A stretch of 64,000 nt of DNA, from NCBI GenBank assembly GCA_965277695.1, contig CBDIDQ010000021.1, forward strand, positions 1 through 64,000, given 5' to 3'. The DNA is from JABSOG01 sp965277695 (GTDB taxonomy: Bacteria > Pseudomonadota > Gammaproteobacteria > Enterobacterales > Alteromonadaceae). The position numbers and the translations under genes are program-made. A model generated the notes under the pieces. That model saw nothing but the letters and a program-made list of their open reading frames with translations, was not told the origin of the DNA and ran no database searches. Positions 45,060 to 54,178 of the stretch are shown piece by piece. Position 1 is the stretch's first letter, and each line of letters opens with the position of its first letter.

Positions 45060-48000
45060 ATGATGTTTTACCAAATAAGAAACAGGTTTATTCTACTCAC
45101 CATTTTTTTGCTGCTCACCTCTATCGCTCTCATAACACCGATGACCCAAGCAGCCAATATCAACAGCAACAGCATTCCTGCGCCTTTAAAACCTTGGGTG
45201 CCCTGGGTACTCGAAGGTCATGGCACACTCAAATGCCCCTTCATCAATCAAACCGATTATAAGCAATATAAAAACCACCTGTGCGCCTGGCCCAGTGCTT
45301 TGGATTTAGCCGCCAATGATGACTCGGGTTCATTTAGTCAATCTTGGCGAGTGATTAAAAAAAGTTGGTTGCCACTGCCTGGCGACAATAACAATTGGCC
45401 ACAAAACGTCACCGTCAACGGCAAACCTGCCGAAGTAATCAAACATAATCAACTGCCGTCTCTATATCTGCCTCCGGGCAACTATCAATTGCGTGGCCAA
45501 TTTGATTGGCAACGTTTGCCCCAAAGCCTGCATATTCCGGTCGCTTATGCCTTTGTCAACATGACCATTAATGGTCGAGTGATTGCCTTTCCAAAAATGC
45601 AAGGACGTGAACTATGGTTACGCGAACTTGAAGTTTCCAAAGAAAAACGCGATGCGGTGACCATGACAGTTCATCGCAAAATCTCCGACGGGACATTTCT
45701 CAACCTACAAACCCGAATTAGATTAAATGTATCGGGCAAAATGCGCGAAGAGCAGCTTGGTAAATTGCTGCCCAAAGGGTTTACACTCACCGGGATCAGC
45801 GGTGACATACCTGCATTTTTGGATGCCGACGGGGTTGTTTATGCCAAGTTAAAGCCGGGGAATTGGCAAATCACCATAGCCGCTCATGCCGCACCGACAT
45901 TGCTAAACTGGCAAAGACCTGAAAAAACCAATCTCTGGCCTGAACAAGAAATTTGGGCTTTTGAAGCGGCAGAGCGGTTCAGGGTCGGCAAGTTAAGTGG
46001 CGCGAAAATGATTGACGCCAACTTAGCTAATTTGCCACCCGAGTGGGTTAACTTCCCCAGTTATCTGGTCATGCCAGATGATGTGATCAACTACAGTATT
46101 CAGCATCGGGGTAAGCCGTTACAGTTAGAAAATCAATTAACACTTCGACGTAAACTCTGGCTGTCATTCGATCAGTCTCAATATACTTTCAACGATACGA
46201 TCAGCGGCTCGATGATTAACGAATGGCGCTTGAGTATGCCTGCTCCTTCAACCCTGCAAGCGGGTGATGATCGCGATGGTCCTATGCTTATTACCTCGCT
46301 TCGAGCGGGCGAAAGAGGCATTGAAAATCGCTATCCTAATGTTGATATTCAAGCGCGAGGAGTAATGAATACAGCCACACAGTTGCCCGTTAGCGGCTGG
46401 GACAGTCATTTTGAAACAGTCAATTTAACCCTTAACTTACCGCCTGCCAATCGCCTTTTTGCGGTGTTTGGTGCAGATTCGGTGTCTAATAGTTGGTTGA
46501 GCAGTTGGGACATCTGGGCCAGTTTTATTATATTGTTTTGTGCATTGATCGCCGGACGGGTTATTAGCGTCACTAGCGGTGTTATTACCGGTGTCATGTT
46601 ATTACTGATTTATCAAGAAGTCGATGCCCCTATTATGGCTATTACCAACCTCATTTTGGCCATTGCCATCTACAAATTCCAACCTTTTGAGCGTTTAAAA
46701 AGTGTCACCCGAATTTATTTCAGTCTTAGCGCGATGGCTGGCGTTGCTGCCGTGCTGTATTTCAGTGCGATGCAATTACGTAGTGTTATTCATCCACAAT
46801 TGGAGATCGCTCATCCGGCCCACTATGCAAAGGACCTGTCGATTCGCATGGAAAGTGCACCGATGTCTAGAGCAAACAAAGTCAGAGCAAGAAAGGCCAT
46901 AGAACCTAGTGGTGCCATGATCTACAGCGACGACACATCAAATCGCCAAATGCTTGAATTTCAAGCAGGCAACAATGTCAAAGAGCGTTATCAGGCAGAT
47001 GCATTGGTGCAAACCGGCAGCGGGATCCCCGACTGGTCTTGGCACCGCTATGAAATTGATTGGAGTAGCCCGGTGAGCAAAGATCAACAAGTTGATATGG
47101 TGATTTTGTCGCCGTTAGCCTCGGGGCTACTTAAATGTATTGGGGTTTTATTCGCCTTATTGTGGCTTTACGCAGTCTTAAAACCAACCATTAGCAAATT
47201 GAAAATGCCCGAAAATAGCCATGCGGCAACGGCACTGTTGCTATTATTTTTCATCACCCCAATGGGAATTCAAACAGTTCAAGCCAATGATTTCCCCAGC
47301 CAACAGCTACTTAATGAGTTAACCAAACGAGTCACCGCAGCGCCAAAGTGTGCTCCCGACTGTGCCACTATTAGTAATCTGAATGTCAGTGCCAATGCTG
47401 ACGAAATCACCTTAAAAATGCAAATCCACGCCTTAAGTGATACTGCTATATCATTGCCTAAATCAGTGTTTTGGCGACCACAGCACCTGACGGTCAACGG
47501 CAAGCGACAAACGTCATTATATCGCCATCAGGATTGGATTCATTTTCTCATCAGCAAGGGGATCAACACCGTCACTGCAACGGGGCGCATTGCCCGAGTT
47601 GACCAGCTGCAATTGCACTTCAAAGATATGCCCAAACGAGTGACGTATCAGGCCAGTGATGCTTGGGATATCATTGGTATCAAAAAGGGTGTATTGACCA
47701 ATAACACGGTAGAGTTTATTGCCACACTTCGAAAGCAGCAAACTGACGATAGTACGGTGACGCGTTATTCAACTACGCCTTTTGTTTACGTCAAACGACG
47801 CTTAACCTTCAACCAAACTTGGAAAGTGAGCACTCAGGTCATACGAGTTGCGCCAACTAATGGTTCGATTTCACTGAACGTTAAATTGTTGCCCGGCGAA
47901 CATGTCACCAGCGCAGGTATCGCAGTAGAAAACGGCGAAGTTGCTGCGACGATTGCAACAGGTGCACAAATGGTCAGTTGGCAATCAATGCTCGACAGAC

Positions 48001-49205
48001 AAGCCCAAATAAAACTGACTGCCGACACCCGGGAGCAGAGCATTGAGCAATGGCAAATACAAAGCTCACCAGCTTGGCACTTAGCCGCCGAAGGTTTACC
48101 GCAAGTGCTTAATGATCAAGAGTCTAGGCATCGAGATTCTACCTTTGCAGATAATGACAGACCTTTCAGCGCCTCATTTTTTCCTTATGCCGGTGAAACG
48201 CTTACCCTTAATATCACTCGCCCAGAATCCGTTAAAGGTCATATTCTGGCGATTGATCAGGTAGATTCAACATTAGAACAAGGCAAACGCACAGCCTTAC
48301 TTAAACTGAACTTTGACTATCGCAGCACCCGAGGTGGCGAGCACATCATCGACCTGCCGCTCGGCTATCAATTAAAGGAAATCCTCAATGACGGACAAGT
48401 CATCAACCTGCAACCAGACGGGCTAAAACTCGCCATCCCTATTTCTCCAGGCAAACACACAGTGCAACTGTTGCTGCGCGGGGACTTTGCCGAAAGGCTG
48501 ATGGTCAGTGCCCCGACGGTCAATCTTAATGCCCCTGTCAGCAATATACGCAGTCGTATTAAACTGGTTGAAAGACGTTGGGTGTTGTGGACACAAGGCC
48601 CAGTGCTTGGCCCTGCCGTGGTTTATTGGGGTGAGTTACTGGTATTTATTCTGCTCGCCCTGTTGTTGGCAAAATTCCCATTTTCGCCGTTAAACACCGT
48701 CAGCTGGTTACTGCTTGGTTTGGGTTTAAGCCTTAACAACTGGCCAGTACTGATTTTGGTCGCCTTCTGGTTCGCCAGCTTAACCGCCAGCAAATACCGT
48801 CCAGCCGAAGGTCATTGGTTAGCATTTAATCTATCGCAATTGATGTTATATGCACTGTCGATAATCGCCTTGATCGGACTGATTAAGACGATTCCGCAAA
48901 GTTTATTGGGTGCACCAGACATGGGCATCGTCGGCAATCAGTCCAGTGCCGGACAGCTAATTTGGTTCGCCGACCAATCCAACGGTCTATTGCCAGCCGT
49001 CAGTGTATTGAGCCTACCGACGCTAGTATATAAAGGCATCATGTTGCTATGGGTGTTATGGCTGAGCTTTTCGTTGCTTGGCTGGATTAAATGGGCGTGG
49101 AAAATCATTGGTCAACGAGGTTATTGGCGCAGTAAACCGCTTATCTTGAAGGCCGAGGTTAAAGCTGGCGTTAAGGCAGAGGTTGAAACTGAAAAACATC
49201 AATAA
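45060..49205 (+). CDS. Very large membrane/periplasmic protein of unknown function
   Basis: 1381 residues. The ATG at 45060 is preceded by AAGGGG 7 bases upstream and is preferred over the ATG at 45039. A signal anchor (about 13-32) is followed by a periplasmic region of about 450 residues that is Trp-rich (PWVPWVLEGH, CAWPSALDL). A group of TM segments at about 480-580 and one near 690-710 come next. A second periplasmic beta-rich region (about 740-1175, CAPDCATISNLNVSA, GEHIIDLPLGYQLKEI) leads to a C-terminal cluster of TM helices (about 1185-1365). A VQTGSGIPDWSWHRYEIDW motif in the middle is recognisable from other gammaproteobacterial proteins of this size, none with an assigned function as far as I know. 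The Lys/Glu/Val-rich tail may be cytoplasmic. The gene stands alone. Confidence 0.75.
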   Translation: MMFYQIRNRFILLTIFLLLTSIALITPMTQAANINSNSIPAPLKPWVPWVLEGHGTLKCPFINQTDYKQYKNHLCAWPSALDLAANDDSGSFSQSWRVIKKSWLPLPGDNNNWPQNVTVNGKPAEVIKHNQLPSLYLPPGNYQLRGQFDWQRLPQSLHIPVAYAFVNMTINGRVIAFPKMQGRELWLRELEVSKEKRDAVTMTVHRKISDGTFLNLQTRIRLNVSGKMREEQLGKLLPKGFTLTGISGDIPAFLDADGVVYAKLKPGNWQITIAAHAAPTLLNWQRPEKTNLWPEQEIWAFEAAERFRVGKLSGAKMIDANLANLPPEWVNFPSYLVMPDDVINYSIQHRGKPLQLENQLTLRRKLWLSFDQSQYTFNDTISGSMINEWRLSMPAPSTLQAGDDRDGPMLITSLRAGERGIENRYPNVDIQARGVMNTATQLPVSGWDSHFETVNLTLNLPPANRLFAVFGADSVSNSWLSSWDIWASFIILFCALIAGRVISVTSGVITGVMLLLIYQEVDAPIMAITNLILAIAIYKFQPFERLKSVTRIYFSLSAMAGVAAVLYFSAMQLRSVIHPQLEIAHPAHYAKDLSIRMESAPMSRANKVRARKAIEPSGAMIYSDDTSNRQMLEFQAGNNVKERYQADALVQTGSGIPDWSWHRYEIDWSSPVSKDQQVDMVILSPLASGLLKCIGVLFALLWLYAVLKPTISKLKMPENSHAATALLLLFFITPMGIQTVQANDFPSQQLLNELTKRVTAAPKCAPDCATISNLNVSANADEITLKMQIHALSDTAISLPKSVFWRPQHLTVNGKRQTSLYRHQDWIHFLISKGINTVTATGRIARVDQLQLHFKDMPKRVTYQASDAWDIIGIKKGVLTNNTVEFIATLRKQQTDDSTVTRYSTTPFVYVKRRLTFNQTWKVSTQVIRVAPTNGSISLNVKLLPGEHVTSAGIAVENGEVAATIATGAQMVSWQSMLDRQAQIKLTADTREQSIEQWQIQSSPAWHLAAEGLPQVLNDQESRHRDSTFADNDRPFSASFFPYAGETLTLNITRPESVKGHILAIDQVDSTLEQGKRTALLKLNFDYRSTRGGEHIIDLPLGYQLKEILNDGQVINLQPDGLKLAIPISPGKHTVQLLLRGDFAERLMVSAPTVNLNAPVSNIRSRIKLVERRWVLWTQGPVLGPAVVYWGELLVFILLALLLAKFPFSPLNTVSWLLLGLGLSLNNWPVLILVAFWFASLTASKYRPAEGHWLAFNLSQLMLYALSIIALIGLIKTIPQSLLGAPDMGIVGNQSSAGQLIWFADQSNGLLPAVSVLSLPTLVYKGIMLLWVLWLSFSLLGWIKWAWKIIGQRGYWRSKPLILKAEVKAGVKAEVETEKHQ

Positions 49206-49246
49206 ATGTTAGCCACTAGCAGAACAATAAAAGCAAATTTGTTGCT

Positions 49247-49275
49247 TTGCCGCTTTGACCTCAATAGGTTAAAAT
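49247..49275 (+). promoter_or_regulatory. Probable sigma-70 promoter of the Rpn-family gene
   Basis: TTGCCG and TAAAAT are spaced by 17 bases and lie 32 bases before the ATG at 49308, in the 102-base gap. The match is fair at both hexamers and the distance to the start is typical. Confidence 0.45.
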
Positions 49276-49307
49276 GCGGACATCAGCTTATTACTTGACA
49301 CAAGATT

Positions 49308-50243
49308 ATGAATTTTTTAGATCTTCGCACCGATTTCGCGTTTAAGAAAGTCTTCGGCAGCCGGGAAAGCAAACCTCGTTTGATTTCATTCTTAAATTCA
49401 GTGATTAAGTTTAATCACAACAATCAAATCACTGAATTAGAGATTGTTGATCCATACAACATCCCCAAACTAAAAGGCATGAAGGACACTTACGTTGACG
49501 TAAAAGCTGAGTTAACAGATAAAACCACAGTTATTATCGAAATGCAGGTGATCAACCATGACGGTTTTGAAAAAAGGATTTTGTACAATGCCGCCAAAAA
49601 CTACTCAATACAACTCGACAAGGGCGAGCATTATGAGCTGTTAAAACCAGTTATCGCCCTAACCATTGTTAACTTTGGTATGTTTGAAGATAGCAGTGAT
49701 TTAATCAGCTCATTCAAACTCATCAACAAAGAAACCTTCACCACTTACAGCGATGATATTGAGCTAATATTCATCGAACTGAAAAAATTCACCAAAACTC
49801 AGGCGCAATGCGACGGCATTCAGGATGACTGGTTATTTTTCCTCAAAAATGCAGGCGATTTAAGTATGATCCCCACAGACTTGCCACCACTGGTACAGTC
49901 GGCCTACGAAGTTTCCAATGAAGCAGGCTTGACTAAAGAAGAGCTGGAACTGCAACACAAGAAAAAAGAATGGATATCCATACAAATCAGCGCCATGTCC
50001 CTAGCCGAAAATAAAGGTAAAGCCGAAGGTCTAGTTGAAGGCAAAGCCGAGGGTCTAGTCGAAGGTAAAGCCGAAGGAATAACCGAAGGAATAGTCAAAG
50101 GAAAAGTCGAAGGACTAGAACTAGTCGCAATGAACCTACTACGAGCCGATGAAATGAGTAGCGAGAAAATCGCACAAATGACAGGCTTGAGTGTTGAGCA
50201 AGTCATCGCGTTAAAAGCAAAGCTCGACGAACAGGGCGAATAA
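49308..50243 (+). CDS. Rpn/PDDEXK family (recombination-promoting) nuclease/transposase-like protein
   Basis: 311 residues. The N-terminus (FLDLRTDFAFKKVFGSRESK) and the catalytic-type segment DVKAELTDKTTVIIEMQ, with a preceding Asp in DTYVDVKA, match the Rpn / TIGR01784 family of PD-(D/E)xK nucleases. Members such as RpnA stimulate RecA-independent recombination and are often multicopy. The region at about 237-270 contains GKAEGLVE octapeptide repeats, and the C-terminus (MSSEKIAQMTGLSVEQVIALKAK) is an HTH-like region often seen at the end of these proteins. The gene is complete. No inverted terminal repeats or target duplications were seen, so it is not shown to be mobile here. Confidence 0.85.
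   Translation: MNFLDLRTDFAFKKVFGSRESKPRLISFLNSVIKFNHNNQITELEIVDPYNIPKLKGMKDTYVDVKAELTDKTTVIIEMQVINHDGFEKRILYNAAKNYSIQLDKGEHYELLKPVIALTIVNFGMFEDSSDLISSFKLINKETFTTYSDDIELIFIELKKFTKTQAQCDGIQDDWLFFLKNAGDLSMIPTDLPPLVQSAYEVSNEAGLTKEELELQHKKKEWISIQISAMSLAENKGKAEGLVEGKAEGLVEGKAEGITEGIVKGKVEGLELVAMNLLRADEMSSEKIAQMTGLSVEQVIALKAKLDEQGE
50016..50117 (+). repeat. 24-bp tandem repeats within the Rpn-family gene
   Basis: Units start at 50016, 50040 and 50064 (GKAEGLVE in protein terms) and decay into shorter 12-bp pieces (GITEGIVKGKVEG) up to about 50117. The frame is kept. The repeats form a flexible, charged linker between the nuclease core and the C-terminal HTH-like part, and are typical of this family. 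Confidence 0.85.
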
Positions 50244-50344
50244 GCCAAAACAAACCCCAAAAAATAATGCCTTAGGCACTGGTAAAACCTCTGGGTTATA
50301 ATACACTGGTATGCACTGGGATCAACGTATTGCACCAAAACAAC

Positions 50345-50359
50345 GCACCAATATAGTGC
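50345..50359. promoter_or_regulatory. NtrC-binding site upstream of glnA
   Basis: GCACCAATATAGTGC is close to the NtrC consensus GCACY-N5-TGGTGC. Partial sites lie on both sides: TTGCACCA before it and GTGCATATTGATGCAA overlapping its end. The site is about 160 bases upstream of the sigma-54 promoter, a normal enhancer distance. The 368-base gap 50244-50611 holds this, the promoter and no gene. Confidence 0.7.
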
Positions 50360-50507
50360 ATATTGATGCAATAAAGCCCGGTAATAACCGTTTTAAAGTG
50401 AATAAACGCACAGAATAATGAATAACCAAACAAGATATGCAGATAAAAACAGCAATAAATGCAGATGTTGGCTTACCTCATGCCTTTTCTGGCAGGTGAA
50501 ATACACA

Positions 50508-50523
50508 TTGGCACATTTTTAGC
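50508..50523 (+). promoter_or_regulatory. Sigma-54 promoter of glnA
   Basis: TTGGCACATTTTTAGC has the -24 GG and the -12 GC separated by exactly 10 bases, as required for sigma-54. It matches TGGCAC at the -24 element. The transcript would start near 50535, giving a leader of about 77 bases before the glnA ATG. The NtrC sites upstream support nitrogen control. Confidence 0.75.
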
Positions 50524-50611
50524 TTTATCGTCTGCAATTAACGCTGACTTAAGGGTTACGACCTTGACAATCAGTGTTAACAAAAGAAAACCAATGAACC
50601 GGAGCGCCTAA

Positions 50612-52018
50612 ATGTCACAATCAGTTATTGATTTAATCAAAGAAAATGAAGTTAAGTTTATCGATTTACGTTTTACCGACACCATAGGTAAAGAACAACA
50701 CGTTACTATTCCTCATCATCAAATCGACGAAGATTTTTTTGAAGACGGAAAAATGTTTGATGGTTCTTCCATCTCTGGTTGGAAGGGCATTAACGAATCA
50801 GACATGATTTTAATGCCAGACGCCGACAGTGCCGTCATGGACCCTTTCTCTGAAGAAGCCACCCTAATCATCCGCTGCGATATCGTCGAGCCTTCTACCA
50901 TGCAAGGTTACGAACGTGATCCACGCTCTGTTGCCCATCGTGCAGAAGAATACATGCGTTCAATCGGCATCGCTGAGGAAGTTTTAATCGGTCCTGAGCC
51001 AGAATTCTTCTTGTTTGACGACGTTCGTTTCAACACTGATATGAGCGGTTCTTACTACCACATCAACGATAAAGAAGCGGCTTGGAACTCAGGCACTAAA
51101 TACGAAGATGGCAACATGGGTCATCGTCCTGGTGTTAAAGGCGGTTACTTCCCAGTTCCTCCGGTTGATTCTGCGCATGATTTCCGTAACGCCACTTGTT
51201 TGGTGATGGAAGAAATGGGCCTCGTCGTTGAAGCTCATCACCATGAAGTAGCGACTGCGGGTCAAAACGAAATCGCAACCCGTTTCAACACCTTAGTGAA
51301 AAAAGCTGACGAAATTCAGATTTACAAATATGTTGTTCACAACATGGCTCACGCCTATGGCAAAACAGCGACCTTTATGCCTAAGCCAATCGTTGGCGAC
51401 AATGGTTCTGGGATGCACGTTCATCAGTCTTTAGTTAAAAATGGCGAGAACTTGTTTGCTGGTGATAAATACGGCGGATTGTCTCAAGAAGCCCTTTATT
51501 ACATCGGTGGTATCATCAAACATGCCAAAGCCATCAATGCTTTTGCTAATGCTTCTACTAACTCTTACAAACGTTTGGTACCAGGTTTCGAAGCCCCGGT
51601 AATGCTAGCTTACTCAGCGGCTAACCGTTCAGCGTCTATTCGTATTCCAGTAGTGCCAAGCCCACGTGCTCGTCGTATCGAAGTTCGTTTCCCTGATCCA
51701 ACGGGTAACCCTTACTTAGCATTTACTGCCATGTTAATGGCTGGCCTTGACGGTATCAAAAACAAGATTGATCCAGGCGAAGCGATGGATAAAGATTTGT
51801 ATGACTTACCACCAGAAGAAGCCGCAGATATCCCAACAGTTGCCTCTTCACTGGAAGAAGCGTTGGACTGTCTTGACGCAGACCGCGATTTCTTAACCGC
51901 TGGTAACGTTTTCACCAACGATGCAATTGATGCTTACATTGAGCTAAAACGTGGTGACGTTGAAAAAGTCAACATGACCACTCACCCGCTTGAGTTTGAA
52001 TTGTATTACAGCTTGTAA
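50612..52018 (+). CDS. glnA: Glutamine synthetase, type I
   Basis: 468 residues, the usual length for GSI-beta. It makes glutamine from glutamate, ammonia and ATP in the cytoplasm as a dodecamer. The N-terminal beta-grasp region has GKEQHVTIP and FDGSSISGWKGI. The catalytic domain has the metal-binding EPEFFLFD and the ATP/metal segment VEAHHHEVATAGQNEI. It also has NGSGMHVHQS, the substrate-loop APVMLAYSAANRSASIRIP and the RIEVRFPDPTGNPYLAF region. Tyr397 in LYDLPPEE is the adenylylation site of the beta subtype, so the GlnE/GlnB control should operate. The ribosome site is GGAG. It is controlled by the sigma-54 promoter and NtrC sites upstream and ends at a strong terminator. Confidence 0.98.
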   Translation: MSQSVIDLIKENEVKFIDLRFTDTIGKEQHVTIPHHQIDEDFFEDGKMFDGSSISGWKGINESDMILMPDADSAVMDPFSEEATLIIRCDIVEPSTMQGYERDPRSVAHRAEEYMRSIGIAEEVLIGPEPEFFLFDDVRFNTDMSGSYYHINDKEAAWNSGTKYEDGNMGHRPGVKGGYFPVPPVDSAHDFRNATCLVMEEMGLVVEAHHHEVATAGQNEIATRFNTLVKKADEIQIYKYVVHNMAHAYGKTATFMPKPIVGDNGSGMHVHQSLVKNGENLFAGDKYGGLSQEALYYIGGIIKHAKAINAFANASTNSYKRLVPGFEAPVMLAYSAANRSASIRIPVVPSPRARRIEVRFPDPTGNPYLAFTAMLMAGLDGIKNKIDPGEAMDKDLYDLPPEEAADIPTVASSLEEALDCLDADRDFLTAGNVFTNDAIDAYIELKRGDVEKVNMTTHPLEFELYYSL

Positions 52019-52041
52019 TCTGTTCTTGTAACAAAAATTGA

Positions 52042-52070
52042 AAAGGAACCTTCGGGTTCCTTTTTTGTTT
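52042..52070 (+). terminator. Rho-independent terminator of glnA
   Basis: A 9-bp stem (AAAGGAACC with GGTTCCTTT) on a stable TTCG tetraloop is followed by a T run (TTTTTTGTTT), starting 24 bases after the glnA stop. It separates glnA from the DUF4124-ntrBC genes, so those depend at least partly on their own promoters. Confidence 0.9.
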
Positions 52071-52111
52071 TATCACGCCCGTTATACGGCAACTTAGCTG
52101 TTCAGGTATTT

Positions 52112-52266
52112 GGAGCGCTTTGTTCCTTACAAGCAAAAGCATTCACCACGGAGACACGGAAGCACGGAGAAGGTCAAAAGCAAAGCATTTAAAATCGTTG
52201 TTTTTCTCCGTATCCCCGTGTCTCCGTGGTCAAAATGTTTTTATTTTTTTAAGAACGAAGCGCTCC
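52112..52266. mobile_element. Long inverted-repeat (MITE-like) element
   Basis: The ends GGAGCGCTTTGTTC and GAACGAAGCGCTCC are inverted repeats, and inner arms repeat this symmetry with CACCACGGAGACACGG against CCGTGTCTCCGTGGT. The whole 155-bp unit can fold into one long imperfect hairpin with a loop of AT-rich bases. It has no coding capacity. The CACGGAGACACGG block is a sequence I recognise as recurrent in diverse bacterial genomes. It occupies half of the 387-base gap between glnA and the DUF4124 gene; no target duplication is clear. The rest of the gap (52267-52405) shows nothing else firm. Confidence 0.7.
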
Positions 52267-52405
52267 AGTGACTTGAAAAGCCCGCCAAACCCTTAAGACA
52301 TACACAAGCTGAATAGTTACGTTAATTATCAATTTCGCGAAGCCTTGGTAGCATCTCCCTCACTTTCAAGGTAAAGTTTAATTTTCCCCTCGGAAACTCC
52401 ATTTA

Positions 52406-52939
52406 ATGTCTTCATGGCTTAAACACTTACTGCTGTTCTGGATCGTGCTTTTTATCGCTCAAAATGCCGTCGCATCAAGCAAAGTCTACACTTGGCATGA
52501 TGAAAATGGCGTGTTGGTGTTTTCTGATAGTCCACGCCCCGGCGCGAAACAAATTCAGGTTAAAGATAAGTCTATCAAGATGCCTGCCACCAATACTAGT
52601 ATCCTCACTGAGGAACTAGGCAAACCAGCCAAAGCCAATTTATTCACGATTCAAATCACTCAACCAGTTGACCAAGCCACTCTCAGAGATAATAACGGCA
52701 CCGTGCGGATCATAGGTTTAGTTTCACCGCAACTGAACAATGGTTATCTAATGAATCTCAAATTCAATGGTAAATCTTGGGGCAAACCACAACGCTCTGG
52801 CCGCTTTATTCTGCGCAATATCAACCGAGGCGAACACACTGTCATGCTCGAATTACTCGCCGCCAACGGCAAAGTTGTCGCTACCAGCGAAGCAGTCACC
52901 TTTTATCTCCATCGCCATTCAATCATCAAAAATAATTGA
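52406..52939 (+). CDS. DUF4124 domain protein of the gln locus
   Basis: 177 residues with a signal peptide (about 1-24, LLFWIVLFIAQNAVASS). The DUF4124 motif VYTWHDENGVLVFSDSPRPGAKQI follows directly. The C-terminal part (about 70-170) is an Ig-like beta domain (FTIQITQPVDQATLRDNNGTVRI). DUF4124 proteins are periplasmic, and one commonly lies between glnA and ntrB in gammaproteobacteria, but the function is unknown. It probably is not needed for the nitrogen response itself. The C-terminus is followed after 35 bases by the NtrC site and then by ntrB. Confidence 0.88.
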   Translation: MSSWLKHLLLFWIVLFIAQNAVASSKVYTWHDENGVLVFSDSPRPGAKQIQVKDKSIKMPATNTSILTEELGKPAKANLFTIQITQPVDQATLRDNNGTVRIIGLVSPQLNNGYLMNLKFNGKSWGKPQRSGRFILRNINRGEHTVMLELLAANGKVVATSEAVTFYLHRHSIIKNN

Positions 52940-52974
52940 CCCGGCTACCAGCTATCTATTAAGCTAGGCGCAAA

Positions 52975-52991
52975 TGCACTACTTTGGTGCA
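52975..52991. promoter_or_regulatory. NtrC-binding site directly upstream of ntrB
   Basis: TGCACTACTTTGGTGCA is nearly the perfect NtrC palindrome (TGCACC-N5-GGTGCA). It ends 35 bases before the GTG start of ntrB. In enteric bacteria an NtrC site at the ntrB promoter mediates repression by NtrC; autoregulation is likely here. Confidence 0.8.
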
Positions 52992-53026
52992 CAAACCGCC
53001 ATGATCTTAAATTAGAAGCAGACCCC

Positions 53027-54178
53027 GTGCCCCAACAATCCAATCAAGCCTGTCAATCAACTCAAGTCGACCAAGCCAGCGGACAGCAAGGCTTTAAAGC
53101 CGACCAAATACTGCAAAGTATTACTACCGCGATCATTGTATTAGATGATCAGCTCAATATCGTGTTTTGTAATAAAGCGAGTGCTCACTTACTTGGACAC
53201 AGCGAAAAACGCCTCGCAGGGCTGCATTTTAACCAGCTATTTCTGCATTTTTCACTAGAGCAGGACAAAATTCATCAGACCTTAGAGTTTCAGCAAGATT
53301 TCAGCAACAGTGAAGTTCATGCTATTTTGACCGACTCCCGACCAATATTACTGGCACTCAATTGTTCAGCTCTCAACCAGCAAGGCCAACATTATGCCTT
53401 GATGGAATTACGCCAGATTGATCAGCAGCAAAAAATCATCCAAGAAAGCCAGCACGAAAACCAGCATTTAGCCGCCAGAGGGCTAATTAAAGGTCTCGCT
53501 CATGAAATTAAAAACCCGCTTGGTGGTATCCGGGGTGCAGCACAATTACTCGAAAGACAGCTGCCCAATGAAGAGCAAAAAGAATACACTTCGCTGATCA
53601 TCGAGCAATCTGATCGCCTACGTGATTTAGTTGATCGGCTGCTCGGCCCTAACAAACCGCCTTCATGGCAATCGAGCAACATTCATCTGGTGCTAGATAA
53701 AACCCTTAAACTGGTGACACTAGAACACGCAGAGCCGATGCTGGTCAAGCGCGATTATGACCCGAGCATTCCCGACATCGATATCGATCCACAGCTAATA
53801 CAACAAGCATTACTGAACATTATGCGCAATGCGGTTTATGCCATGAGCACCCATAAAACACCGCCGATCTTAACCTTATCAACTCGAATCAAGCATCATC
53901 AGACCATTAATGGTCAACGCCATAAACTGTCATTAGCCATCAAAGTCATTGATAACGGACCGGGGATTGATCAGCAACTGATGGATACCTTGTTTTTTCC
54001 GCTGGTCTCCGGCAATCCCGAGGGCAGCGGGCTGGGTTTATCGATTTCGCAAACCCTGATCCACCAGCATGAAGGCCGCATCGAATGTGACAGCTGGCCC
54101 GGTCACTGCCAATTTTCGTTATTAATCCCCTATCGCCAAAGCAACCATGAAAGCAATCAAATGAAAGGAGCCGCCTGA
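53027..54178 (+). CDS. glnL: Nitrogen regulation sensor kinase NtrB
   Basis: 383 residues, GTG start. It has an N-terminal PAS domain (about 25-130) without TM segments, so it is cytoplasmic. The HisKA-type dimerisation domain carries His159 in GLAHEIKNPLGGIRGAAQLL, the NtrB signature. The ATPase domain has LLNIMRNAVYAM, DNGPGI and GSGLGLSISQTL. It phosphorylates NtrC under nitrogen limitation and dephosphorylates it when PII binds. The stop TGA and the ntrC ATG overlap as TGATG, with AAAGGAG before them, so the two are translationally coupled. Length and gene order are canonical. Confidence 0.96.
   Translation: MPQQSNQACQSTQVDQASGQQGFKADQILQSITTAIIVLDDQLNIVFCNKASAHLLGHSEKRLAGLHFNQLFLHFSLEQDKIHQTLEFQQDFSNSEVHAILTDSRPILLALNCSALNQQGQHYALMELRQIDQQQKIIQESQHENQHLAARGLIKGLAHEIKNPLGGIRGAAQLLERQLPNEEQKEYTSLIIEQSDRLRDLVDRLLGPNKPPSWQSSNIHLVLDKTLKLVTLEHAEPMLVKRDYDPSIPDIDIDPQLIQQALLNIMRNAVYAMSTHKTPPILTLSTRIKHHQTINGQRHKLSLAIKVIDNGPGIDQQLMDTLFFPLVSGNPEGSGLGLSISQTLIHQHEGRIECDSWPGHCQFSLLIPYRQSNHESNQMKGAA

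Noticed and set aside
49308..50243. The Rpn-family gene as an insertion sequence
   Set aside because: The family is called transposase-like, but no terminal inverted repeats or target duplication flank it, and the gene is an intact stand-alone gene.
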